A stretch of 61,640 nucleotides of DNA from Candidatus Nitrosocosmicus arcticus. Its GTDB lineage: Archaea; Thermoproteota; Nitrososphaeria; Nitrososphaerales; Nitrososphaeraceae. The DNA is taken from positions 23,011-84,650 of the forward strand of contig NZ_ML675592.1 in assembly GCF_007826885.1 (NCBI RefSeq), given 5' to 3'. Below the pieces are notes generated by a model that saw only the letters and a program-made list of their open reading frames with translations, searched no databases and was not told the origin of the DNA. Numbering within the stretch: the first letter of the stretch is position 1; each line of letters opens with the position of its first letter. Position numbers and translations under genes: made by a program. Positions 36,820-45,416 of this stretch are shown in pieces.

Positions 36820-38532
36820 ATGATGTTTTTGAAAAATCTCACTCATATTTTTTCGCAGGATTCAATTTTATCAAGTCTAATTAAATTAATAATTTTTCCC
36901 TCTCTACTCCTGTCTCTCATCTTGGCAATTTCATTAGATCCTACTTTATGGATTTCTTCAGAAATACATCATTTTTACATCGAATTGATTGCGGTAATAC
37001 TAGGCTCGGCTCTATCCTTTTATTACATTTTGCGCTATAGGGCACTAAGAGATAGATTTAGTCTTTTTGTTGGTATAGGATTTTTCATTAGTGTTTCCAT
37101 TGATTTGTTCCATGTTATAGTATCTTTTGCATTAATAGAGAATATAGTTTTCATAAAGTATTTTATTCCTCAAACTTGGTTTGCAGGGAGGTTCTTCCTT
37201 GGTGCGATGCTCTTAATTGCTATTTTAAAATATTCATCAATATCTCAAAGAGAAGAAATAGCGCAACTGACAGATATCAGGTCTTCATCAAATACTCGAG
37301 AAGAATCTGAAAAGAAGAGCATTACTGAAAAAAAAGGTTTAATTTTTTATATATCCCTTTTGGGGATTATTGCAATAGTAACAGCTCTTAGCTCACTCTT
37401 TTTGGTTTATCCCGCATCTGTTTTGGATGATTATTCAGTGCATAGGCCCTACGAAATACCCCCTCTGATACTTTTCTGTTTGGTATTGTTCTTTTTTTAC
37501 AAGAAAAAACTCTATCAAAAAAAAGATTTCGTATATAAAGGACTTGTCGTGTATCTTGTAATTGATGTTTTTACACAGGTTGTCATGTCCTTTTCTGCCA
37601 TGTCTTTTGACACTGCCCACAATATGGCACATGTTCTTAAAGACGTAGGATATTTTGTAAATATTATTGCACTTATCATGTCAAGCATGCAATACAGTAA
37701 CTATCTGAAAAAGGCTAATTCATTAATCAGAGAAAATCTTATAAAATTGCAGGAAAACGAAAAACTCAAGGATGATTTTATTAATGTAGCTGCACATGAA
37801 CTACGTACACCAATTCAGCCCATTCTAGGACTTTCTGATCTGATTAATCGTAACCTTCAGAATAACACGAGTGAGATCGATTTACCTGAATTGAAAAATG
37901 ATATTAAAGTGATATATAGAAACGCAAAGAAATTAGTAAAGCTAACCAACGATATTTTGGATGTATCAAGAATAGATAGTCATATTTTAAATCTTAATAT
38001 CTCGAGGTTTGATTTTGTGGAGCTTGTAAAAAATATTGTCCAGGACTTTACCACAAATACAGAAAGAAAGGATGAAAATGTATTCATTGATTGTAATATC
38101 AACAATGAAACTAGAGCAAAAGAAGTTCTTGATCAATCGATCTTCATAGAAGGCGATAAGGCTAGAATATCACAGGTGTTATTAAATTTATTAAATAATG
38201 CGCGAAAGTTTACTAAGGATGGAAAAATAATTGTAACAGTATTAATGAAAAAGAATGCGGAAGAATTAATTGTAAGTATCAGTGACAAGGGTAAAGGAAT
38301 TAATTCTGAAGTAATGATTCACCTATTTGAAAAGTTTATTTCAAAGTCAGATAGTGGAACCGGTTTGGGGTTATACATTTCAAAAAACATAGTAGAAGCT
38401 CATGGAGGAAAAATATGGGCATCAAACAACCAGGACGGAATTGGCAGTACTTTTAGCTTTAGTATTCCTGTTGAATTAAAACCTGTTCCAGATTCCCAAT
38501 CCCAACCAAACTCAAAAACAAATCCAGCCTGA
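36820..38532 (+). CDS. Membrane sensor histidine kinase
   Basis: 570 residues. A membrane part of about eight helices in the first about 300 residues resembles a MASE-type sensor. Helix 2-3 has HFYIELIAVILGSALSFYYILRYRALRDRFSLFVGIGFFISVSIDLFHV, and a later pair lies near residues 170-300. The HisKA box is DDFINVAAHELRTPIQPILGLSDLI with the phospho-His. The ATP-binding part shows QVLLNLLNNARKFT (N-box), SDKGKGI (G1) and TGLGLYISKNIVEAHGGKIWA (G2). It likely signals to the cyclase-receiver protein upstream. Ligand unknown. Confidence 0.92.
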   Translation: MMFLKNLTHIFSQDSILSSLIKLIIFPSLLLSLILAISLDPTLWISSEIHHFYIELIAVILGSALSFYYILRYRALRDRFSLFVGIGFFISVSIDLFHVIVSFALIENIVFIKYFIPQTWFAGRFFLGAMLLIAILKYSSISQREEIAQLTDIRSSSNTREESEKKSITEKKGLIFYISLLGIIAIVTALSSLFLVYPASVLDDYSVHRPYEIPPLILFCLVLFFFYKKKLYQKKDFVYKGLVVYLVIDVFTQVVMSFSAMSFDTAHNMAHVLKDVGYFVNIIALIMSSMQYSNYLKKANSLIRENLIKLQENEKLKDDFINVAAHELRTPIQPILGLSDLINRNLQNNTSEIDLPELKNDIKVIYRNAKKLVKLTNDILDVSRIDSHILNLNISRFDFVELVKNIVQDFTTNTERKDENVFIDCNINNETRAKEVLDQSIFIEGDKARISQVLLNLLNNARKFTKDGKIIVTVLMKKNAEELIVSISDKGKGINSEVMIHLFEKFISKSDSGTGLGLYISKNIVEAHGGKIWASNNQDGIGSTFSFSIPVELKPVPDSQSQPNSKTNPA

Positions 38533-39018
38533 ACATATCAATAATCAAACATATTATTGAAAATTATGATGATAAAGATAAGATTAAATAATTTTTTAGA
38601 GTCCGACTATAGCATCAGCATCAGCATCAGAATCGGTTTATAAGGTAAGCATAGACTTTTGAATTACTGAACTACCAAAAAATTAATCTCTTTTCAACTA
38701 GCAGAAGGTACAACAAACGTCATTCACGATAGATAAGTACCAACATCAATATTGGCATTGACATTTTTTATTGTTTTATCGTTTGTAGTAAAGGTTCCAA
38801 TGCATGAACTGCTCTGGATGCGATGCGCTAATATATTTTAGATTGAGATTATCTGGGCCCATGGTTGAAATTATTAAAAGTATTTGAGGGGTTTTTTATG
38901 TGATATTCTTACCATAACAAGTTTTTAGGATTTAATACTTGTAAATAGTTACAATATACATTAGCAGATAATACTAACTAATTTTAGATATAATAAATTC
39001 ATATCCTATAATACTAAT
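38533..39018. other. Intergenic region before the small secreted protein
   Basis: 486 bases with no recognisable gene. It contains a short repeat of agcatc/cagcat near 38611-38630 and, at about 38984-39000, an AT-rich TATA-like sequence (tttagatataataaatt) some 20-35 bases before ATG 39019. Confidence 0.5.
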
Positions 39019-39348
39019 ATGAATTCAAATATAAGAAATCTAGGAATAATGTTTGTATCCTTCGCTATGGTTGTAGGAGTAGCTTCAATGGCTCCTATCC
39101 AGTCAGTACAAGCAGAATGGTTAGATGTTGATGACTTTGGATGTGTTGGAGTAAATAACTGCAACCCTGAAACCTGTACAGATACCAGTGGCGTTGAAAC
39201 AGGTGTTGACCAGACATCATCTAATAATAGTGGCGCAGCCTCCGGTGTCAACTCTTTTACCTTGGCCCCAGTTGCACCTTTCACATGTTCTGCTGGTGAA
39301 ACAGAAGTCGAAGGAACAGATGTTCTTCCACCAACAACATTAGAATAA
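39019..39348 (+). CDS. Small secreted protein
   Basis: 109 residues. A classic signal peptide (IRNLGIMFVSFAMVVGVASMAPIQSVQA, cleavage after QAEWL likely) is followed by an acidic, Ser/Thr/Gly/Asn-rich mature part of about 77 residues with four cysteines (GCVG, CNPETC, FTCSAG) that could make two disulfides. No family recognised. It has its own TATA-like box and a T-rich stop signal just after, so it is probably a single-gene transcript. It may be an extracellular or cell-surface protein. Confidence 0.7.
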   Translation: MNSNIRNLGIMFVSFAMVVGVASMAPIQSVQAEWLDVDDFGCVGVNNCNPETCTDTSGVETGVDQTSSNNSGAASGVNSFTLAPVAPFTCSAGETEVEGTDVLPPTTLE

Positions 39349-39367
39349 ACTACCAACCACCACCTCC

Positions 39368-39393
39368 TTTTTTTTATTTTCATTTGCTTTTTT
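39368..39393 (+). terminator. T-rich terminator after the small secreted protein
   Basis: Two runs of T (eight at 39368-39375 and six at 39388-39393) lie about 20-45 bases past the stop at 39348, typical of archaeal intrinsic termination, which needs no hairpin. Confidence 0.6.
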
Positions 39394-39508
39394 AATATAC
39401 CATACCATGAAATCGCTTCTATCGTCTGCTGTTCAATATTTTACCATTAATCATATCAGTAAATTCGCAGCTACTAATCAATAGTTAAGCGGATTATTAA
39501 AAAAATTA

Positions 39509-40804
39509 TCAAGTCTGCTTATTAAAACTAACTCCAGCTCTCCCCGGTTTTCCAATTCTACCTACAATAGCTGGATTAAACTTGTGCTTGGATAGCTCTT
39601 CCATAATGGTCACTGCAAAGTCTTTCGACACTATTATTATATTTGTATCAGGAGTAGAGGCACTGACATTTGATATTAGGTGCTCCTTTAATACAAAATT
39701 CTTAATATCATTATCCACATATGGAACATGGTCAATTATTATTTCTTTATTAATCAATTTCGATAGTTCCAAAAATGATGCAACACCATTCTTTGAGATA
39801 GGATGTGTTACTAATATATTGGATTGTAAATCGAATTGGTTTTCAAAATCAGGCAAATACTTTGATACTATTTTCCCAATTGATAACTTTGGCTCTGTGA
39901 GACTTTTTAGAGCCAGATCCTTTAACTGATTTACTTTCTCTCTATCTATACCATATTTATTCATTTTTTCAAAAATTATATCATCTAGATTGGTGATGAT
40001 GTACAAGCCAAGACATGCCAAAAGTCCCAAGCTGTCTGTTGTTATTATTTGCATATCTTGTTCTATTAAATCATATTTATTTGGTAATTCTTTGTGAGTA
40101 TTACCTACTGCTGTAGTACCAAAAAAAAGACCTCCCAACTTTAACGAACTATAATCTTCAAATGTATAATTATATTTTGCTGTAAAACTATCAATATTTT
40201 TTCTTATACCATCTAATAATTCATCATTTGGTGCATCATATATTGGATAAAGTTTAATATCCTTAGAACATCCAAGTAGGTTTAATAGACTAATAGATTC
40301 GGTAAATGATATTTCCATATGAATTGGAGACTCTATAGGTTGAGTAACATCTGTTGCCTGGGTATTAGAATTAGTAACAATTGTATATCCTGTTTTGTTT
40401 CCTCTTTGAGTTTTAATATGATCAAACAAAATAAATTGGAAATTCTTTTTACTATTTGTAGGTATGATAGACACCTTATCTACTTCTATCTTAGTATCAA
40501 ATGAACTAGATATTTTCTTAATCTCACTAATTATTAGGTTGTCGTCATTTACTATATTTTTATCATACTTTAATATTGATACAGCTTTTTTAGTTTTCAG
40601 ATCTTCGTGTCTGAACTCTTCGCCTATTCTGTAAACTCTTCTAATTATTTCTGCATCTTTTTTTTCTGGATACTGGAAATAGCTATAGTGATTTGGTATT
40701 ATTCTTAAATTATTTCTTTTAAATTCGTCTGCAATACCATCAAACTTTTCATAGTTTAATTCGTTGGAACAATCAGGTAACCACCTCAATGGATCAAAGC
40801 CCAA
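39509..40804 (-). CDS. SelD/AIR-synthase-related protein
   Basis: 431 residues. The N-terminus, MGFDPLRWLPDCSNELNYEKF, and the middle DYSSLKLGGLFFGTTAVGNTHKELP match what I recall of SelD-related thaumarchaeal proteins. The C-terminal part (SNVSASTPDTNIIIVSKDFAVTIMEELSKHKFNPAIVGRIG) fits the AIRS-C fold of the PurM/SelD superfamily. SelD proper makes selenophosphate from selenide and ATP; here the N-terminal Cys/Sec-Gly-rich loop is missing. It is divergent from cysH and near sat, which suggests a role with reduced sulfur; this is inference. Confidence 0.65.
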   Translation of the reverse strand: MGFDPLRWLPDCSNELNYEKFDGIADEFKRNNLRIIPNHYSYFQYPEKKDAEIIRRVYRIGEEFRHEDLKTKKAVSILKYDKNIVNDDNLIISEIKKISSSFDTKIEVDKVSIIPTNSKKNFQFILFDHIKTQRGNKTGYTIVTNSNTQATDVTQPIESPIHMEISFTESISLLNLLGCSKDIKLYPIYDAPNDELLDGIRKNIDSFTAKYNYTFEDYSSLKLGGLFFGTTAVGNTHKELPNKYDLIEQDMQIITTDSLGLLACLGLYIITNLDDIIFEKMNKYGIDREKVNQLKDLALKSLTEPKLSIGKIVSKYLPDFENQFDLQSNILVTHPISKNGVASFLELSKLINKEIIIDHVPYVDNDIKNFVLKEHLISNVSASTPDTNIIIVSKDFAVTIMEELSKHKFNPAIVGRIGKPGRAGVSFNKQT

Positions 40805-40985
40805 ATTATTATATTCTGAAAATAATTCCCACTTTTCTAAACTCAGACCCTACTTTCACCACGAGTTCTGTTTACTATGGTAACCTCCCTAATAAACTAG
40901 ATGCCTTTGTAATGCCTTCTTTTTTTTGAGATCACTTCACATAATTTAAGATAATGTTATATGAGTTATACCTCCAATTAATAAT

Positions 40986-41726
40986 ATGTCCACCACTGAT
41001 AGGAAAAATGAGTTTATGAAACTTTATTCTGCAGATCCAGCTAAATATGAAGTAGAAACTGCAAAAGATATCTTATCTTTGTCAATCAAGACCTTTTCTC
41101 CAAAAATCGCCTTTGCATCCAGTTTTGGTGCCGAAGACGTGATAATAATTGATTTGATGTATAATATTCATGGTGACAATACTCGAGTTTTTACTTTGGA
41201 TACCGGTAGACTTAATCCAGAAACTTATGATGTTATGGATCAAATAAGAAAAAAGTACTCCATATCTATTGAAACTATGTTTCCAGACTTTATGGAAGTA
41301 GAGAAGATGGTGACAGAAAACGGGGTAAATCTAATGTACAACAGCGTTCAAGAACGGAAATTGTGTTGTGAAATCCGCAAAGTCCATCCTTTAAGAAGAA
41401 TGCTAAAGGATCTGGATGCTTGGATAACAGGATTAAGACGTGAGCAGACTTTTACTAGGTCTAATGCAAAAAAGATTGAAATTGATGAATCAAATAACAA
41501 CATTATCAAAATCAATCCTATCGTAGACTGGACCAATGACATGGTTTGGGATTACATAAAAAAAAATAACATCCCATATAATAAATTACATGATAAGGGA
41601 TACCCAAGTATAGGCTGTGCCCCATGCACTCGTGCAGTAGCAGCAGGTGAAGACCTAAGAGCTGGTAGATGGTGGTGGGAAAATGATTTTCATAAAGAAT
41701 GCGGGCTACATTGGAATAAGAGTTGA
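40986..41726 (+). CDS. cysH: Assimilatory APS/PAPS reductase
   Basis: 246 residues. It has the PP-loop-type FASSFGAEDVIIIDLM, DTGRLNPETYDVMDQIR, and RRMLKDLDAWITGLRREQ. Two cysteine pairs are present (KLCCEIRK and IGCAPCTRAV) and mark the [4Fe-4S] type that usually prefers APS. The tail ECGLH holds the catalytic Cys. It reduces activated sulfate to sulfite. sat follows 85 bases later on the same strand. Confidence 0.93.
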   Translation: MSTTDRKNEFMKLYSADPAKYEVETAKDILSLSIKTFSPKIAFASSFGAEDVIIIDLMYNIHGDNTRVFTLDTGRLNPETYDVMDQIRKKYSISIETMFPDFMEVEKMVTENGVNLMYNSVQERKLCCEIRKVHPLRRMLKDLDAWITGLRREQTFTRSNAKKIEIDESNNNIIKINPIVDWTNDMVWDYIKKNNIPYNKLHDKGYPSIGCAPCTRAVAAGEDLRAGRWWWENDFHKECGLHWNKS

Positions 41727-41811
41727 GTTAAGGGGGAACAGCCTTTACGAATTAAGATAGGACATATAAGAAAAAAAAAGAAAGAAATAACCTCTATTAT
41801 TTCATAGAAGG

Positions 41812-42942
41812 ATGCCTAGACCACATGGTGGTAGTCTAACAAATAATTTTATAGATCTATCTAAAATTGACAAGGATTTATTTACAGTAGATGTGGATAC
41901 CGGATTAAAAAAAGAAATAGAAAATATTTCATTTGGAGTATTTAGTCCATTAAAAGGATTTATGAATGAAGAAGATTTTACTAGCGTAGTAAAAAAAGGG
42001 AGACTAGCTAACGATTTGCCCTGGACAATCCCTATTATTTTAGATGTGAATGAAGAGTTAGCAAAAAAAGTAAAAGATTCGTCACAAGTTGGTTTACGTA
42101 ACAACGGTCAAATTTTTGGAGTATTGCAGGTAGAAGACTTGTATAAATTCGATAAAACGGAAAGCGCTAAATCCATTTTTCAAACTGACGATCCATCGCA
42201 TCCCGGATTCAATAAATTTGTTATAATGCAAGATATACTTATTGCAGGAGAGGTTAAAATAGTCAATACCAACAACAATAAATTTGTAGACAGATTTCGC
42301 TTAACTCCCACAGAATCTCGAAAAGAAATTGAAGCTCAAGGTTGGAAAAGTGCAGTTGCATTTCAAACCCGAAATGTTCCACATGTGGCTCATGAAATGT
42401 TACAAAAAGCTGCATTAAATATTTACGATGGCTTATTTATAAATCCTTTAATAGGTAAAAAAAAGATAGGAGATTTTAAAGACGATGTAATATTGAATTC
42501 CTATACAGTTTTGATAGATAATTATTATCCTAAATCTAGAATCATTTTTTCTACCTTGCATACGGAAATGAAATATGCCGGACCAAGGGAAGCTATTCAT
42601 CATGCTATTATGCGTCAAAATTTTGGATGCTCTCACATAATAATAGGTAGAGATCATGCCGGTGTAGGTAATTATTATTCGCCATTTGCTGCTCACGATA
42701 TTTTTAAAGATTATCCTGAACTTGAAATCGAACCAATCTTTTTTCCAGCTTTTTATTTCTGCAAAAAATGCCAAAGCTATGTTAACGAACGCACCTGTCC
42801 GCATGATTTGGACTATAGAGAAGAATTAAGTGGAACTAAAATGCGAAAAATGTTTTCCTCAGGCGAATTACCACCTTCTCATCTAATGAGACCTGAAATT
42901 TCTAAAGTAATATTGTCATATCCAAGACCATTTGTAGATTGA
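41812..42942 (+). CDS. sat: ATP sulfurylase
   Basis: 376 residues. It has the HxxH-type active site VAFQTRNVPHVAHEMLQKAAL, and GRDHAGVGNYYSPFAAHDIF. Near the C-terminus CKKCQ...TCPHD (YFCKKCQSYVNERTCPHDLDYREELSGTKMR) could bind zinc, as in archaeal and bacterial homomeric enzymes. It forms APS from sulfate and ATP, the step before CysH. Together they feed sulfite into assimilation; sulfite reductase is not in the window. Confidence 0.95.
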   Translation: MPRPHGGSLTNNFIDLSKIDKDLFTVDVDTGLKKEIENISFGVFSPLKGFMNEEDFTSVVKKGRLANDLPWTIPIILDVNEELAKKVKDSSQVGLRNNGQIFGVLQVEDLYKFDKTESAKSIFQTDDPSHPGFNKFVIMQDILIAGEVKIVNTNNNKFVDRFRLTPTESRKEIEAQGWKSAVAFQTRNVPHVAHEMLQKAALNIYDGLFINPLIGKKKIGDFKDDVILNSYTVLIDNYYPKSRIIFSTLHTEMKYAGPREAIHHAIMRQNFGCSHIIIGRDHAGVGNYYSPFAAHDIFKDYPELEIEPIFFPAFYFCKKCQSYVNERTCPHDLDYREELSGTKMRKMFSSGELPPSHLMRPEISKVILSYPRPFVD

Positions 42943-42989
42943 TTTACTGTAAATTTTACAAATATATAATCGCATTATGAAGAACTAGT

Positions 42990-43736
42990 ATGATAATAAA
43001 TTATAAATTTTCGACTTATAATTTATCATATTACCACATTTTCTTAGTTCTTGGTTTAACTATTGTTATGGTGAGTATTTTTTTCCAGAATCCATCCTTC
43101 TCTCAATTGACTAATGATTCTCAAGATTTACAAACAACCAAAACCAATGTCTCAGAAATTTTTGTTTTACCTTTTAATGATACTAATAATGATAGGCGTA
43201 ATCCTGTTGAATATGTTTTTGATGAGCCAAAGGCAAATAACTGGATTATCTCGATATACAATAATCTTAGCTATTATAATAATAATGATTCTAAAACCAT
43301 TATAAAAATTAAGGAGGCACCTCCTAGTGAGAAATTTATCGAATTGATGTTGTTTGGTGATCAGTCAAAGAGATTCATAGCATCTGTGAATACAAATGAT
43401 ACTGGATATATGCGAATGTATGAAAACAATCAGAATGGGTGGTCTACGGACGGTCCGGTAACCATATCTCACGCCAATGTCCAAGGATTGTCTGTCACTA
43501 ACGGAAAAAGAATAGTATTAGATAAACTTGGATTAAACGGATTCGACGTGGGAGCTATAGATGTTTATGGAAAAGATGAATCTTCAATGCCTAATTCTAC
43601 ATATGGGGGCTCTATCCAATTCGAAGTTCTTAGTGGTAATCTATCCGAATCTATTCTATACTATATGCCACTAGTAATGATAGTCGGTGTAGGCGGAACT
43701 GTGATATTTTTGTTGTTTTGGAAGAAGCGGAATTAA
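42990..43736 (+). CDS. Membrane-anchored extracellular protein, unknown
   Basis: 248 residues. It has one hydrophobic segment near residues 10-30 (HIFLVLGLTIVMVSIFF) and one at the end (LVMIVGVGGTVIFLLFWKKRN), so a single domain should lie outside between two anchors, or after a cleaved signal peptide. The domain is rich in Asn, Asp and Ser with beta-strands (FIELMLFGDQSKRFIASVNT, GGSIQFEVLSGN). No family recognised. It follows sat but has its own gap of 48 bases. Confidence 0.65.
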   Translation: MIINYKFSTYNLSYYHIFLVLGLTIVMVSIFFQNPSFSQLTNDSQDLQTTKTNVSEIFVLPFNDTNNDRRNPVEYVFDEPKANNWIISIYNNLSYYNNNDSKTIIKIKEAPPSEKFIELMLFGDQSKRFIASVNTNDTGYMRMYENNQNGWSTDGPVTISHANVQGLSVTNGKRIVLDKLGLNGFDVGAIDVYGKDESSMPNSTYGGSIQFEVLSGNLSESILYYMPLVMIVGVGGTVIFLLFWKKRN

Positions 43737-43776
43737 AGTTATCAAAACATAGATGCCCAAAATACAAGGCACTTTC

Positions 43777-44460
43777 TTAGACCTTTTTTCTTGCTTCTAT
43801 ATCGTCTTTATTTTCTTTATAGTATTTGCAAATTGGTCTTAGATTACAGTAATTACATTTTGGTTTTAGCGGCAGGCAAATATTTTGGCCGTACCTCACA
43901 AATGCAGAATTTAGCCTAATCCAATGCTTTTTGTCTACCGATGTAGACAATTCTTTTTCTGTTCCTTCTGGACCTTTTGTATTTACTATGCCTAATCTAT
44001 TGCAAATTCTATGCACATGAGTATCTACAGGTATGGCAGATTTTTGGAAGGCATATACGAGTACGCAATTTGCAGTTTTTCTTCCTACTCCTGGTAGTTT
44101 CAACAGTTCTTCTGCATCATCTGGTACTTGTCCATGAAATTTACTTTCTATAATGTTTGCAACTTCTTTTATTCTACTTGCCTTGATATTGTAAAAACCG
44201 ACGGATGATATCTCCTCTCTAATATCGCCTAAATTCGCTTTAGAAATCTCTTTTACTCCTTTGTATTTCTTAAATAGTTTTATAAGTGCCTGCGTGGTAT
44301 TTTCGTCTCTTGTTCTAGATGAAAGGATAGTACCAATTAAAATTTTGAACGGATCACCTTTCTCATTTTTATGCAGATCCTCCAAAGCAGTTAATCTCAA
44401 AAAGTTGTTGGTGTTTAAAGCAAATTCCATTTCACCAAGTATTTTTGAGATATCATACAT
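43777..44460 (-). CDS. nth: Endonuclease III
   Basis: 227 residues. The helix-hairpin-helix LLKLPGVGRKTANCVLVYAF carries the catalytic Lys, IPVDTHVHRICNRLG the catalytic Asp, and CLPLKPKCNYCNLRPIC the four [4Fe-4S] cysteines. It removes oxidised pyrimidines from DNA and nicks the abasic site. It follows the uL2 gene on the same strand after 26 bases. Confidence 0.96.
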   Translation of the reverse strand: MYDISKILGEMEFALNTNNFLRLTALEDLHKNEKGDPFKILIGTILSSRTRDENTTQALIKLFKKYKGVKEISKANLGDIREEISSVGFYNIKASRIKEVANIIESKFHGQVPDDAEELLKLPGVGRKTANCVLVYAFQKSAIPVDTHVHRICNRLGIVNTKGPEGTEKELSTSVDKKHWIRLNSAFVRYGQNICLPLKPKCNYCNLRPICKYYKENKDDIEARKKV

Positions 44461-44486
44461 TACAATAAATTTTTTGATTTCTTAAT

Positions 44487-45218
44487 TTATTGCCTCCTTT
44501 TAATTCTTGCTCTTCCTGTCTTCCTGGGTGCAATATTACCTACTTTTGCACCAGGCGGGGTGTTTCTCGCAACAGATGATGGATGACCTATGTGTTGATG
44601 TCTTCCTCCACCATGTGGGTGATATACTGCTGCTTGAGCAATTCCTCTTACGACTGGGTATAATCTTCCTCTGGATTGCATATATTTTGCTTTATTACCT
44701 GCTTTAAGGAACGGTTTTTCTGATTTTCCCCCTCCTGCAACAACTCCAATCATTGCACGACATTTAGTATTCATATTTAGGATCATTCCTGATGGGAACT
44801 TCACCTTTACACTATCGATGGAATGTGAAAAAACTATAGCTGATGATCCGGCTGCCTTTATCAATTTTCCACCGTCGCCAATGTTTTTTTCAATATTGCA
44901 AACAAGTGTTCCGTCTGGTATGGATCCTAAGTCTAGAATATTTTTAGACAAAGGTTTTGCTCCGTTTCCTATCTCAATTTTGCTTCCGACTGTTGTGCCT
45001 TCTGGGGCCGGAATATATGAATAATTATTGTCATCAAATTTAATTTTAGCAACTGGTGCATCTCTTCCTCTTTCATGTACCAAATCCATTACAATACCAT
45101 GATGAACTTCATTAATCTCAAAATTAGGATATTTAGTGGGAGCTATTTTTCCAGTTATGATTGCTCTAAATTGTTTTCCTGCTTTCCCTCTCCTTCTTAC
45201 TAATGTCCTCTTTCCCAA
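44487..45218 (-). CDS. rplB: 50S ribosomal protein uL2 (L2)
   Basis: 243 residues. It has the archaeal uL2 start MGKRTLVRRRGKAGKQFRA and the peptidyl-transferase-proximal region VAGGGKSEKPFLKAGN, MQSRGRLYPVVRGIAQAAVYHPHGGGRHQHIGHPSSVARNTPPG, ending in a basic tail. It stands outside a larger ribosomal protein operon here, next to nth. Confidence 0.97.
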   Translation of the reverse strand: MGKRTLVRRRGKAGKQFRAIITGKIAPTKYPNFEINEVHHGIVMDLVHERGRDAPVAKIKFDDNNYSYIPAPEGTTVGSKIEIGNGAKPLSKNILDLGSIPDGTLVCNIEKNIGDGGKLIKAAGSSAIVFSHSIDSVKVKFPSGMILNMNTKCRAMIGVVAGGGKSEKPFLKAGNKAKYMQSRGRLYPVVRGIAQAAVYHPHGGGRHQHIGHPSSVARNTPPGAKVGNIAPRKTGRARIKRRQ

Positions 45219-45388
45219 TTATATCTAATATATCGATCTAAAAGGCCCGCTATTAAATTTATTCTTGATAGTTTTAGAAATTTTGATAGTAGCACATAAT
45301 TTCTATTATGATGGAATAGGATACATTAATTGGAAATTTTCCAAATTAAAGAATAGTTAAGAAATTAACCAAATAGTTGATAATAAGG

Positions 45389-45396
45389 TTATAAAG
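45389..45396 (+). promoter_or_regulatory. TATA box of the Cdc48 gene
   Basis: ttataaag lies 21-28 bases before ATG 45417, the spacing of a leaderless archaeal transcript. It therefore favours ATG 45417 as the start over the upstream TTG at 45399. Confidence 0.55.
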
Positions 45397-45416
45397 AGTT
45401 GTGTCGTTATATAGTT

